A stretch of DNA of 64,000 nucleotides from assembly GCA_030602585.1 (NCBI GenBank), contig JAUVZJ010000001.1, forward strand, positions 1 to 64,000. Reading direction: 5' to 3'. The notes under the pieces are model-generated. The model was given only the letters and a program-made list of their open reading frames with translations, was not told where the DNA came from and ran no database searches. The translations under genes were made by a program, and so were the position numbers. How positions within the stretch are numbered: the first letter of the stretch is position 1; every line of letters starts with the position of its first letter. This document shows, piece after piece, positions 7,687 to 16,546 of this stretch. Origin of the DNA: Candidatus Methanophagales archaeon (GTDB taxonomy: Archaea; Halobacteriota; Syntropharchaeia; Alkanophagales; Methanospirareceae).

Positions 7687-7824
7687 ATGCCGACATGTAA
7701 AGATTGCAGGTTTTATACTCCCGTAGATGATGAAAAGGGAAATTGTTCTGGACAGGGGAGTGAAGTGTTAGGAGATAGAGATGCAGGGAGATGTCCTACG
7801 AGGACGTTTCAGCCTAAAGACTGA
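7687..7824 (+). CDS. 45-residue Cys-rich protein (glycyl-radical small-subunit-like?)
   Basis: A short gene missed by length filters. It starts MPTCKDCRFYTPVDD and continues EKGNCSG, ending RCPTRTFQPKD. Four cysteines at 4, 7, 20 and 36 fit one zinc or Fe-S site. A TATA tract (tatatatat, about 7649-7660) lies about 27 bp before the ATG and a run of 15 T (7847-7861) lies 22 bp after the stop, so it looks like a complete leaderless or short-leader transcription unit. The CKDC..F..P..DD.KG.C spacing recalls the small gamma subunit of benzylsuccinate synthase-type enzymes as I remember it. No glycyl-radical enzyme is nearby, so function is open. Confidence 0.65.
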   Translation: MPTCKDCRFYTPVDDEKGNCSGQGSEVLGDRDAGRCPTRTFQPKD

Positions 7825-7846
7825 GCATGGTTTGGCATCTCCTTTA

Positions 7847-7861
7847 TTTTTTTTTTTTTTT
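7847..7861 (+). terminator. T15 archaeal terminator
   Basis: A run of 15 thymines without a strong preceding hairpin, typical of archaeal intrinsic termination, 22 bp after the stop of the 45-residue Cys-rich gene. Confidence 0.65.
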
Positions 7862-7921
7862 GATTTAACATTTTCCCTTTCTTCTACAGCTTTAATCAAT
7901 GGATGGATTTTTATTTTTATG

Positions 7922-7999
<78 letters not shown>

Positions 8000-8108
8000 A
8001 CTTCTCTTTTCTTTATCATGCGTTTACTTATGATTATATGAGACTACCTTTAAAAGAAAAGTTTTATCAAAAGGAAGAAAGTGCATAAAATAAAGAGGTA
8101 AACTATAA

Positions 8109-10706
8109 ATGCCCGAGATACCACCAATGATGCAGCAGTATTACAGGATAAAAGAGAAATACAGCGATGCTATCTTACTTTTTCGTGTCGGCGATTTTTA
8201 TGAAACCTTTGGCGAAGATGCAAAGTTGGCATCGAAAGAGCTTAACATCACTTTAACCACTACCGGCAGGGGCAAAGGCGCAACGAAGAAAACTCCGATG
8301 GCTGGCGTGCCATACCACGCTGTAACACCCTACATAAAACAGTTGATAAAGAAGGGCTACAAAGTCGCTATATGCGAGCAAATAGAGGATAAAGAGAAGA
8401 AGAATATAGAAAAGAGGGAGGTAGTGCGGCTTATTACTCCCGGCACGATAATCGAAGATGGTTTTCTGGAAGAGCGGCTCAGCAATTATCTGATGTGCGT
8501 GAATCTGATGGATGGCAGGGTGGGCATTGCAATCGTTGACGTTTCAACCGGCGAGTTCTCGGTTACCGAATTAGAGGATGACGAATCGCATTCTTCGCTA
8601 TTAAACGAAGTGGAGCGAGTGAAGCCAGCGGAAATGATACTGCCCGATTCGCTTGAACTCGAGCTTGAACTGGATACGTGCACCATTTCCCAATACGACG
8701 ACTACTATTTTGATTATAAGAATGCCTATACCACGCTGATAAACCATTTTGGGGTCATCTCGCTTGATGGTTTTGGCTGCGGGGAGCTTAGAGCGGGCAT
8801 AACAGCCGCAGGTGCCGTTATTTCTTATCTACGCGATACACAAAAAAAGGTGCTGTCGCACATAAAACCGCTTAAGACTTTCTTCGTTTCCGATTACATG
8901 GTATTAGACAGCGTTACAGTTCGAAACCTGGAAATATTCAATAATATAAGAGATGGGACACAGCGAGGAACGCTTGTTAGTGCGCTGGACAAAACACTTA
9001 CAGGAATGGGCTCAAGGCTGCTGAAAAAGAATTTACGGTTTCCTTTGCTCGACACAGGCGAGATAAAAAGGAGGGAGGAAGTGGTAAATGAGTTTTATGC
9101 GGATATACTGCTAAGGGAATCGTTAAAGGCATCATTCAGGGAGATATACGACATAGAGCGTATAATAAGCAGAGTATCGTATGGAAACGCGAATGCTCGT
9201 GACTTGATTTCGCTTAAGCGGTCTTTAATGCAAATAGAGGCGTTGAGAGGGGTTTTAAAGAATTGCCGCTCGGAAAAGATAAAAAACGCGCTGAGAACGT
9301 TAAAGTCGAACAACTTCTCTGAGGTTGTGAATCTGGTGGAGCGAAGCATAATAGAAGAGCCACCCGTAACTGTAAAGGAAGGGGGGTTGATGAAAGAGGG
9401 ATTCAATGCTGAACTGGACGAGTTGCGGAAAATAAAGCACGAAGGAAGGAAATGGTTAGCGGAATTTGAGGGGCATGAGAAATCCCATACCGGAATAAAA
9501 TCGCTTAAGGTGGGTTATAACAAGGTTTTTGGGTATTACATCGAAGTTCGGAAATCGTGGATAGAGAAAGTGCCTGATTCGTATATAAGAAAACAGACGC
9601 TTACAGAGGCGGAGCGGTATATAACGGAGGAATTGAAGGATTACGAAGCAAAGGCGTTGAGTGCGGAGGAACGGATAAAGGAACTGGAGTATGAATTATT
9701 CGAGCGGATAAGGAAGGAAGTTGCGAAACGTGCGAAGGAAATTCAGGAAGCCGCGAATTCTATTGCTGAGCAGGATATGCTTCTGGCTTTCGCTGAGGTT
9801 GCTTCGGAAAACGGATATTGCTGCCCGGAAGTGGACGAAGGCGATGAGATTGTTATAACGGAGGGAAGGCATCCAGTGGTGGAAAAAGAGGTAAAGGAAG
9901 GATTCGTGCCGAATGACGTTCGACTTGACAACGATAATCTGTTGATGGTTATCACGGGACCTAACATGAGCGGGAAATCCACGTTCATGCGTCAGACGGC
10001 TTTAATCGTGCTGATGGCACAGCTCGGCTCTTTCGTGCCTGCGCGCGAAGCGAGGATTGGCGTTGTGGACAGGATATTCACGAGGGTAGGCGCTTACGAT
10101 GACCTCTCTATGGGTCAGAGTTCGTTCATGGTCGAGATGAGCGAAACCGCAAATATATTAAACAATGCGACAGAACGAAGCATGATAATTCTTGATGAAA
10201 TCGGTAGAGGCACGAGCACGCTGGATGGCGTCAGTATAGCATGGTCCGTTGCGGAATATGTTAATACGAGGCTAAAAGCCAAAACTATGTTCGCAACGCA
10301 CTTCTACGAACTCACGGAGCTTGCTGATTCTCTTGATAGCACAAAATGCTTCAATGTTTCGATAAAAGAAGTCGGAGATGAGATATTTTTCGTCCGGAAG
10401 GTGGTGGAAGGAAGAGGTTCAAAAAGCTATGGGATTCAGGTTGCTAAATTAGCAGGGTTGCCTGAAACGGTGATAGAATCTGCAAAAAGCGTTTTGAAAG
10501 GGATGGAAAGTGAAGTAGAAAAGGAAGGACTGAAGAGGGAAGTAGAGGGAGAAGATGAAGATAAAAAAGTGGAAGTGAAGAAAGTGGTGCAGGAGCATCC
10601 CGTAATAGAGGAGTTAAAGTCAATAAATGTGGAGCAGATTTCGCCAATAGAGGCGTTAAATAAGTTGTATGAGATGAAGAAGAAGACAAGTGAATCCCCG
10701 CCATAG
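8109..10706 (+). CDS. mutS: DNA mismatch repair protein MutS
   Basis: Recognises mispairs and short loops in DNA. At 865 residues it is full-length bacterial-type MutS1: the mismatch-binding Phe-x-Glu (Phe30, Glu32 in GDFYETFGEDA), connector, lever and clamp domains, then the ABC ATPase with Walker A GPNMSGKST (about 616-624) and Walker B IILDEIGRG (about 690-698), and a charged C-terminal tail. Most archaea lack MutS1, so a bacterial origin by transfer is likely. No MutL is adjacent; in bacteria the two often pair. It is transcribed alone on the plus strand and ends in TAG. Confidence 0.97.
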   Translation: MPEIPPMMQQYYRIKEKYSDAILLFRVGDFYETFGEDAKLASKELNITLTTTGRGKGATKKTPMAGVPYHAVTPYIKQLIKKGYKVAICEQIEDKEKKNIEKREVVRLITPGTIIEDGFLEERLSNYLMCVNLMDGRVGIAIVDVSTGEFSVTELEDDESHSSLLNEVERVKPAEMILPDSLELELELDTCTISQYDDYYFDYKNAYTTLINHFGVISLDGFGCGELRAGITAAGAVISYLRDTQKKVLSHIKPLKTFFVSDYMVLDSVTVRNLEIFNNIRDGTQRGTLVSALDKTLTGMGSRLLKKNLRFPLLDTGEIKRREEVVNEFYADILLRESLKASFREIYDIERIISRVSYGNANARDLISLKRSLMQIEALRGVLKNCRSEKIKNALRTLKSNNFSEVVNLVERSIIEEPPVTVKEGGLMKEGFNAELDELRKIKHEGRKWLAEFEGHEKSHTGIKSLKVGYNKVFGYYIEVRKSWIEKVPDSYIRKQTLTEAERYITEELKDYEAKALSAEERIKELEYELFERIRKEVAKRAKEIQEAANSIAEQDMLLAFAEVASENGYCCPEVDEGDEIVITEGRHPVVEKEVKEGFVPNDVRLDNDNLLMVITGPNMSGKSTFMRQTALIVLMAQLGSFVPAREARIGVVDRIFTRVGAYDDLSMGQSSFMVEMSETANILNNATERSMIILDEIGRGTSTLDGVSIAWSVAEYVNTRLKAKTMFATHFYELTELADSLDSTKCFNVSIKEVGDEIFFVRKVVEGRGSKSYGIQVAKLAGLPETVIESAKSVLKGMESEVEKEGLKREVEGEDEDKKVEVKKVVQEHPVIEELKSINVEQISPIEALNKLYEMKKKTSESPP

Positions 10707-10856
10707 ATGTTATGGCCTGCTAAGGCTGTGATCGTAGTCGTTGATAAGAAAACAGTTATTGTAGCGTGGCATATGCGCTCTGCTATTCACTGGCGGAGTA
10801 TCTCTCAATTTCAAGCTTTCACCTGCTTTTCGGGATGTGCCATCAAGAAAAAATAA
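10707..10856 (+). pseudogene. Possible IS110-type transposase tail (remnant)
   Basis: Starting immediately after the mutS stop, the frame reads AKAVIVVVDKKTVIVAWHM then loses similarity. This resembles the conserved C-terminal stretch KKAIVAVARKLLVIIWHML of IS110-family transposases as I recall it. Only about 25 residues fit and the rest of the element is absent. It may be a trace of an old insertion behind mutS, or chance. Confidence 0.3.
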
Positions 10857-10964
10857 TGACGTGCGTCCTTTTAGTTTCATTTGAGTGCCTCCCAGTAAGT
10901 TAGCAAGTTTCTTGCCTTCTTTTAAACGTCAAATTGCTTTCCCTAATGATGACCACCTCGATTG

Positions 10965-11047
10965 CGATAACGTTTCGCGGATAAAAGAAGTTCGCCGATA
11001 GGTGAATTTGGGCGAAGCATAGCGAAGTTTTTTATCTGCTGTTATGT
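10965..11047. repeat. Imperfect long inverted repeat behind mutS
   Basis: The left arm GATAAC then GGATAAAAGAAGTTCGCC (10965-10996) and the right arm GCGAAGTTTTTTATC then GTTAT (11022-11046) are complementary with a few mismatches around a loop of about 25 nt. The right arm forms the last codons and stop of the methyltransferase gene (GTSHNSR). It may be a small MITE. The rest of 10857-10964 shows nothing I can name. Confidence 0.5.
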
Positions 11048-11709
11048 GAAGTGCCCACATATTCTCCTATCAATATCCATGAAATATGATGGTGAATTTC
11101 ACCCGTAGAGTGAGGTTCATAATATTCATGTTCGTATAGTTCTTTGATGTTTAGGAAAGCAAAATCCTCAACAAGTTCTTCTCTGGTACAGAGATGGAGA
11201 TATACTCTATCCTGAAACGAATTGGATTCTTCTGGAATAGGGGTGCCCTTACCGCAATGTTCAGGATCTTTTATTGAAAGTGTGCTGAGAAATAGCAATC
11301 CGTTTGGTTTCAATATTCTCATAACTGCTTTTTTAAGTTCTTTTCTTTCATTCTTTTTCAGCAGTTGATACAGGTTTGAGATAAATACAATATCGTATTT
11401 CTCTTCCTTCAGCTCTGTAAAATTGCAGCATTGAAATTTCACGTCCTCTTTCTGTGCCTTAAGGACTACATCTGAGGCAATATTTATAGCTTCTTCAGAG
11501 ATGTCTATCCCTAAAATCATACATCCAAGATTTTCTAAAAAGTAGAATGCATCACGACCGTAACCACAGCCAATGTCCAATATACTTAATATCTCGTTAC
11601 TTGATTTGCATTTTTGTAAGTATCCCGCCGCAGCAATAGCTAACTCACCAGGTCTTTCTCCCCAAACACGCTCTTTACTTTTATATTCGTTATCCCAAAA
11701 CATTTTCAT
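11032..11709 (-). CDS. SAM-dependent methyltransferase (class I)
   Basis: A 225-residue Rossmann-type methyltransferase. Motif I is LDIGCGYGRDAFYF (about 43-56), followed by the acidic ILGIDIS that binds the ribose, and YDIVFISNLYQLL as motif IV. The family resembles TehB-like and small-molecule methyltransferases; the substrate is unknown. Its last residues lie in a palindromic repeat, suggesting the native C-terminus has been replaced. It follows xseB on the same strand with a gap of about 80 bp, so it may be the distal gene of the DNA-repair run or independent. Confidence 0.8.
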   Translation of the reverse strand: MKMFWDNEYKSKERVWGERPGELAIAAAGYLQKCKSSNEILSILDIGCGYGRDAFYFLENLGCMILGIDISEEAINIASDVVLKAQKEDVKFQCCNFTELKEEKYDIVFISNLYQLLKKNERKELKKAVMRILKPNGLLFLSTLSIKDPEHCGKGTPIPEESNSFQDRVYLHLCTREELVEDFAFLNIKELYEHEYYEPHSTGEIHHHISWILIGEYVGTSHNSR

Positions 11710-11786
11710 TTCCTCTTTGCGGGCATTTCATTACTTTACAAAAAGATATTTACTTTTATCCAATTTGCACTTTGCACTTAAATTAA

Positions 11787-12023
11787 TTACTCCCCCACCT
11801 CAAACTCCTCCACGCTTATCTTCCCTCCTTCCTTTTCCATCAGCTTCTCCACTTTATATTCCGCTTCGTCTAACTTCTTATTGCAAAACTTGCACAACCC
11901 CATACCTTCCTCGAACATCTTCAGCGAATCGTCCAAAGGAAGATTCCCCTCACCCAGCGTTTCTACTATGCTCTCTAACCTTTTCATCGCTTCTTCAAAA
12001 CTTATTCCTTCTACTTCTTCCAT
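11787..12023 (-). CDS. xseB: Exodeoxyribonuclease VII small subunit
   Basis: 78 residues with the XseB signature: ISFEEAMKRLESIVETLGEGNLPLDDSLKMFEEGMGLC followed by the second helix KLDEAEYKVEKL. In bacteria several XseB chains bind one XseA to form a single-strand exonuclease. The gene follows xseA by six bases, so the two are translationally linked. Exonuclease VII is chiefly bacterial; an intact pair beside DP1 in an archaeon points to acquisition and retention. Confidence 0.9.
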   Translation of the reverse strand: MEEVEGISFEEAMKRLESIVETLGEGNLPLDDSLKMFEEGMGLCKFCNKKLDEAEYKVEKLMEKEGGKISVEEFEVGE

Positions 12024-12029
12024 TTTATA

Positions 12030-13397
12030 TCATCTCCTTAACTTCTCCTTAACTTCCGAAATTGCTTCTCCATCGGTTAATAATATCTTTAACGCATCAC
12101 CAACCGAAATATCCTCCACACTCCTCACCACTCTCTCTTCCTTCAAACAGATACTATACCCTCGCTCAAGGATTGCCAGAGGACTTAAAGCGTCCAGTTT
12201 GCCAGTAAGCCCTTGCAGGGTCTTCCTATGCAACGCTACGAGATGCGTAATCTCTGCAAATATACTCTCCTTTATTCCGTCCACCGTCTGCCGGTACTGG
12301 TTTATCCGCTCCGTAGGCTTTCTAAATAAAATACTCTTTTCTATGCTCTCTAACCGCTTCCTATGGTATTCAATCGCTTTAAAAACGTTCTGTCGCATCC
12401 TCAACTCCAGAGAACTCAGGTTCTTCTCTATCTCGCGCTTGTCCGGCACAACAAACTCGGCAGCTTCTGACGGTGTCGCCGCTCGCCTGTCCGCAACGAA
12501 ATCCGCAATAGTAAAGTCTGTTTCGTGCCCCACCGCGGATATTACAGGAATATCAGATGCGAAAATCGCTCTGGCGACTGCTTCTTCGTTAAAAGCCCAC
12601 AACTCTTCTATTGAACCTCCTCCTCTTCCCGCTATAAGCACTTCTATCTTCTCCCGTTCTGCACTATAACGGTTCATCAACTGAATAGCATTTACTATTT
12701 GCGGAGCGGCTTCTTCGCCCTGCACTGCAACTGGCGCCAGCAAAATATGCACGTGTGGAAATCTTCTTCTTGTGATGTTTAACATGTCGCGGATAGCAGC
12801 ACCGGTTGGCGAGGTGATAATGCCTATTCGGCGTGGAAAACTCGGTATCGGCTTCTTATACACTTCATCAAACAAACCTTCCTCCTTTAACTTCTTCTTT
12901 AACTGCTCAAATGCAAGATATAGCGCGCCTATCCCTGCCTCCTGTATCTCCTCCACGTATAACTGATACTTTCCCCGCTTCTCATACACACTTATATGAC
13001 CCCTGACTATCACACTCATTCCATCTTCAAGAGCAAATTTCAGCAGGGCATTCCTGTCACGGAACATCACGCATTGCAACTCTGATGATTTATCCTTTAT
13101 CGTGAAGTAGGAATGACCGGAAGTAGGCTGGCTGAGATTAGAGAGCTCGCCCTTTACATAAATGTCTTTCAGCACTTCATCCCCGTCCAATTTCTGTCTT
13201 ATGTATTTCGTGACCTCATGGACGGTAAAAATACGAGGCGCCCCTTCCTCTTTTATTTCCTTTTCTTCTTCTATTCCTTTTCCGCTTTCAACACCAAACT
13301 CCGCCTTATCCTCACGTTCTTGCTCTTCCCTTTCCCCCGTATCTGTTTTCAAATGCAAGAAATCCATTAATGTAATCCCCTTTCCCTGCTTTACCAT
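12030..13397 (-). CDS. xseA: Exodeoxyribonuclease VII large subunit
   Basis: The catalytic subunit of a single-strand-specific exonuclease. 455 residues: a charged N-terminal extension of about 50 residues, an OB-fold (FTVHEVTKYIRQKL, IYVKGELSN, GHSYFTIKD), then the catalytic core with IGIITSPTGAAIRDML, GRGGGSIEELWAFN and SAVGHETDFTIADFVADRRAATPSEAAE, and a coiled-coil tail ending ILERGYSI. The acidic extension is not part of typical XseA. The ThpR gene ends six bases before the chosen start (ATG, MVKQGKG). The gene forms a pair with xseB. Confidence 0.95.
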   Translation of the reverse strand: MVKQGKGITLMDFLHLKTDTGEREEQEREDKAEFGVESGKGIEEEKEIKEEGAPRIFTVHEVTKYIRQKLDGDEVLKDIYVKGELSNLSQPTSGHSYFTIKDKSSELQCVMFRDRNALLKFALEDGMSVIVRGHISVYEKRGKYQLYVEEIQEAGIGALYLAFEQLKKKLKEEGLFDEVYKKPIPSFPRRIGIITSPTGAAIRDMLNITRRRFPHVHILLAPVAVQGEEAAPQIVNAIQLMNRYSAEREKIEVLIAGRGGGSIEELWAFNEEAVARAIFASDIPVISAVGHETDFTIADFVADRRAATPSEAAEFVVPDKREIEKNLSSLELRMRQNVFKAIEYHRKRLESIEKSILFRKPTERINQYRQTVDGIKESIFAEITHLVALHRKTLQGLTGKLDALSPLAILERGYSICLKEERVVRSVEDISVGDALKILLTDGEAISEVKEKLRR

Positions 13398-13402
13398 TTC
13401 TA

Positions 13403-13975
13403 TTACCCCAACCTTTTCACATACACGTCCTCATAAACAGGACCTTTGGGCGTAAGCGTGCTCTTCTTTAATATTAGCTCTTCTGCGAGCATCTTCCCCA
13501 CCTCTACATCCCTCAACTCCGCTATCTTCTTCAAAACCCGCCCTATTTCACTCCGCGATAGTGGCTTTTTCACCCTGCATATCGTAACGTGTGTACTGAA
13601 CCGTTTTTCAAAAGGAAAGCCCAATGCATTCAGCTTCGATTCCACTTCCTCTTGCAATGCCTTCAATTCCTCCTCTCCTCTTTCGATACCTATCCATATA
13701 ACCCTTATGTTTCTTGCTTTCTCCAGCGAAGCCGCAGGAAAGAACCCAACACCTCGCAGCTCTATTTCAAACGGTTTTTGACTTATTTCTGCCAATGCGC
13801 TCTTAATTCGTTCCACGCTATCTTCTGGAACGTTACCCAGGAATTTTACCGTTTGATGCACCTGCTTCGAATCCACAAATTTCAGTCCTCCGTGTAACTT
13901 TACAAATTCCTCTTGTATTTCCGCTATCTTTGTTCTTATTTCCTCAGACAGGTCAACTGCGATAAAAGCTCTCAT
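13403..13975 (-). CDS. thpR: RNA 2',3'-cyclic phosphodiesterase (ThpR/LigT family)
   Basis: A 2H phosphoesterase of 190 residues. The two catalytic motifs are HQTVKFLG (about 43-50) and HVTICRVK (about 132-139), matching HxTxxFLG/HxT of the family. It opens 2',3'-cyclic phosphate RNA ends, and in archaea it was first known as a 2'-5' RNA ligase. It stands just upstream of xseA with a six-base gap, so it probably shares the transcript with the exonuclease genes. Confidence 0.92.
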   Translation of the reverse strand: MRAFIAVDLSEEIRTKIAEIQEEFVKLHGGLKFVDSKQVHQTVKFLGNVPEDSVERIKSALAEISQKPFEIELRGVGFFPAASLEKARNIRVIWIGIERGEEELKALQEEVESKLNALGFPFEKRFSTHVTICRVKKPLSRSEIGRVLKKIAELRDVEVGKMLAEELILKKSTLTPKGPVYEDVYVKRLG

Positions 13976-14029
13976 TAAACTTTTTTTTGCTTCGCAAAAA
14001 CCTTTACTAAAAATTTATTTTTCTTTGAT

Positions 14030-14096
14030 AAAACTTTCTTTCTAAGAAAGTTTTCTATTTTCTTTTGGTAAAGCTTTTCTTTCTAAGAAAAGGTTT
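14030..14096. repeat. Two tandem copies of the TTTCTAAGAAA palindrome
   Basis: Copy one: AAAACTTTCTT-TCT-AAGAAAGTTTT (14030-14054). Copy two: GGTAAAG followed by CTTTTCTT-TCT-AAGAAAAG (14067-14092). Both overlap the 3' end of uppS and encode its last residues. The tag GGTAAAGC or its complement GCTTTACC recurs beside copies at 16550, 20499 and 41739. Confidence 0.75.
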
Positions 14097-14992
14097 AATT
14101 TTAAAATCCTTGCAATAGAGTGCTGCCTCTTCTCCTCCTCACGCTCCTGATACGTCCTTATTGCCCTTAAGAGGTCTATTTTTCTGAATTCCGGCCAGAA
14201 AGGAGCGCTGAAATAAGCTGCACATTCGTTCCCTAACGCCTGCCAGGGCACGAAATTACTCAATCTCTGCTCACCGCCAGTCCTTATTATTAAATCCACA
14301 CTCGTTTTTGCTCCAAAAGCCGAAGCAGAAGCTGGAGACCCGTTTTCTATTTCGCTTATGTATAAGTGCTTTGATATCGTCTCTTCTTCTATCTCCTCCA
14401 CGGATAGCAAGCCTCTTTTTACCATATTCGCTATTATACGCACCGAATCCACTATCTCCATTCTTCCACTATAAGCTACCGCAATGAACAACTTGAATTT
14501 ATTATATTGCTCGGTTGCGTGTTCTGCTTTTCTTATTGCCTCTTTTACTGATTCCGGCAGCAAATTGACATTCCCTATTGCTTTCACTCTTACTCCACAC
14601 TTATGAACTCTTTCATCCTCTCTAATCTTCTCGAATTCCACACGCATTAGCTCAAATAGCTTCTCTTTCTCCTCATCCGTCCTGCAGAAGTTTTCAATAG
14701 AAAAAGCATATATCGTGAGCTGCTTCACACCAATATCAAAACACCACTCAATCACACGCTCTGTTATCTCTGCGCCATAGAGATAACCCTCTTCTGTTGA
14801 AAGCCCTATCTTCTTCGCATATCTTCTATTCCCATCCATGATTATCGCTACATGTTCGGGCAAATTCCGCTCTAATACCTCCTCTTCCAATAATTTCTCG
14901 TATTCTCCATAAGCCCTCCCTCGCAACCAGTTGCATACTCCCACTGCTTTACGCAATGCAAGGAACTTCATTCCATTCTTTTTTCTCTTCAT
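14042..14992 (-). CDS. uppS: cis-prenyltransferase (UppS-type, di-trans,poly-cis-polyprenyl diphosphate synthase)
   Basis: Builds the long-chain polyprenyl diphosphate that becomes the dolichol-like glycan carrier at the membrane. 316 residues with the diphosphate-binding HVAIIMDGNRRYAKK (47-61, Asp53 at the metal site), the YAFSIENF motif, the basic IIRTGGEQRLSNF, and PFWPEFRKIDLLRAI near the end. The N-terminal 45 residues are longer than in bacterial UppS, as often in archaea. The last 20 or so residues (LFLERKALPKE and onward) are encoded by two palindromic repeats and are unlikely to be ancestral. It lies between DP1 and ThpR on the same strand. Confidence 0.93.
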   Translation of the reverse strand: MKRKKNGMKFLALRKAVGVCNWLRGRAYGEYEKLLEEEVLERNLPEHVAIIMDGNRRYAKKIGLSTEEGYLYGAEITERVIEWCFDIGVKQLTIYAFSIENFCRTDEEKEKLFELMRVEFEKIREDERVHKCGVRVKAIGNVNLLPESVKEAIRKAEHATEQYNKFKLFIAVAYSGRMEIVDSVRIIANMVKRGLLSVEEIEEETISKHLYISEIENGSPASASAFGAKTSVDLIIRTGGEQRLSNFVPWQALGNECAAYFSAPFWPEFRKIDLLRAIRTYQEREEEKRQHSIARILKLNLFLERKALPKENRKLS

Positions 14993-15015
14993 TCATCCCC
15001 GCCCCCTTTACTTCT

Positions 15016-16539
15016 TCACGCTCCTGCCCTACTTCCGAAGTCCATTACCTTTGCCTTCATCTCGTAAAGCTCTACAAGCGTTGCACATCCTGCAACAGGA
15101 TTTATATTCCTCTTTTTTTGATACGGCGTTTGCGATTGCCATGTTCCGGAATTTATAAGTAGCACGTTCCGGTATTTAGAAATGCCAACGGTATGAGCAT
15201 GTCCACAATGGACTATCTCAGGAACCGGGTCAATTACAGCATGGTCATGTCCATCAGGAACAATAGAAACGTTGTTTCCATATATTGGAGCAAGATGCCG
15301 TCTTTTTAGCATCTCGACCATCACTTCCTCCGGCTTTGAATAACTCAGCCTCGATACCGAGTTAACAAAATCATCATACGATTGACCATGATATATCAAC
15401 ACCAGCCTGCCACCAATTCTTATGTAAGAGGGGCTGCTCACAAAGCAGGTATTATCGGGGAAGAACTTCCTGAGGTCCTCTGGTAAAGGGGGCTGTGGCT
15501 CTGCACTCCTGACCGCATCATGGTTTCCAGGCGCTACCACCACGTGTATATGAGACGGGAAATCGTGAAAATATCTCGCTGCTATTTTATATTGCTCCTC
15601 AATATCCGTAATTGATAAATCCTCCTCCTGACCCGGATATACCCCTATCCCATCCACGGTATCGCCAGCAACAACCAGATATGCAATATTTATACTTTCG
15701 GCTTTCTCTTTTAACCACTGCGCGAAACTATCCCAGGCTTCTTCTAAAAATGTGTTGCTTCCTACATGCATATCAGAGATAAATACTGCATATACTGACT
15801 TTCCCCTTTGCTTTTCTTTTTCCTGTTCCTGTTCGGAAAACGATAACGATAATTGCGAAGTTGATGAAGAGACGGGCACATCTGGATATACTATCCTATT
15901 TGCAATTAAATATCCCCCGGCAGATAAAGAACCAGTAACGCCTATTATCTCATCCGGTATTATCTCCTCCTGATGTAGCAGGATTACCGGTAGATACCCG
16001 GTAGGGTCTTCCAATTCCACACGGATATTTCCTTTTGCCGTTTTATTTATAGAAGCGACCATTCCCACCACCGAAATCTCTTCACTTCCTCTTCCATTTT
16101 TTATAAACCTTATCTGCCCGCAGTTCATCCTCTTTTTTATTACCCCGCTTATTCTCTCATACCTGTCAATGAAATACGGTAAGAAATCTTTGTGGTCTAC
16201 ACCTCTACCATGCTCAGGGAACGATTTTATTATAGCCGGGGCTTCCGTTTTCATCTGTGCATCAATTTTTTCTTCTTCACCTTCGCTTGCACCCGTTTTT
16301 TTGATAAACTCTGCTATCTGTTCTGGTGAAATCACAAAAATTGAATGGTCTAACGAATTAGTCACGCTTTCTGCGATCTCATTTATGTCGAAATGCCTCT
16401 CGCTTTTGCCTTCACTTTCGTAATGCGTGAGCAGTTCAATCGCCTCTGGCTGGACCTGGAATCCCAAATCTGCAAACCTCTTCACTATTTCTATTTCCTT
16501 CTGCTTTTCTTTTCCGGCGATAGCTTTTCGCACATTCAT
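15016..16539 (-). CDS. polB: DNA polymerase D small subunit (DP1, 3'-5' exonuclease)
   Basis: The proofreading subunit of the archaeal replicative D-family polymerase. 507 residues: an N-terminal helical region, an OB-fold around residues 160-230, and a calcineurin-like phosphoesterase domain with ISDMHVGS, VVAGDTVDGIG, APGNHDAVR, YHGQSYDD, DGHDHAV and HCGHAHTVG supplying the metal ligands, ending SGTWQSQTPYQ. It is intact. It heads the run uppS-thpR-xseAB, with a palindromic repeat between it and thioredoxin. DP2 is not in the window. Confidence 0.95.
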   Translation of the reverse strand: MNVRKAIAGKEKQKEIEIVKRFADLGFQVQPEAIELLTHYESEGKSERHFDINEIAESVTNSLDHSIFVISPEQIAEFIKKTGASEGEEEKIDAQMKTEAPAIIKSFPEHGRGVDHKDFLPYFIDRYERISGVIKKRMNCGQIRFIKNGRGSEEISVVGMVASINKTAKGNIRVELEDPTGYLPVILLHQEEIIPDEIIGVTGSLSAGGYLIANRIVYPDVPVSSSTSQLSLSFSEQEQEKEKQRGKSVYAVFISDMHVGSNTFLEEAWDSFAQWLKEKAESINIAYLVVAGDTVDGIGVYPGQEEDLSITDIEEQYKIAARYFHDFPSHIHVVVAPGNHDAVRSAEPQPPLPEDLRKFFPDNTCFVSSPSYIRIGGRLVLIYHGQSYDDFVNSVSRLSYSKPEEVMVEMLKRRHLAPIYGNNVSIVPDGHDHAVIDPVPEIVHCGHAHTVGISKYRNVLLINSGTWQSQTPYQKKRNINPVAGCATLVELYEMKAKVMDFGSRAGA

Positions 16540-16546
16540 TGTTTCT

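Noticed and set aside
12198..12222. A third copy of the 45-bp coding repeat inside xseA
   Set aside because: GTAAGCCCTTGCAGGG resembles the first hairpin, but the similarity is short and the second hairpin is missing; the encoded residues fit the XseA C-terminal region.
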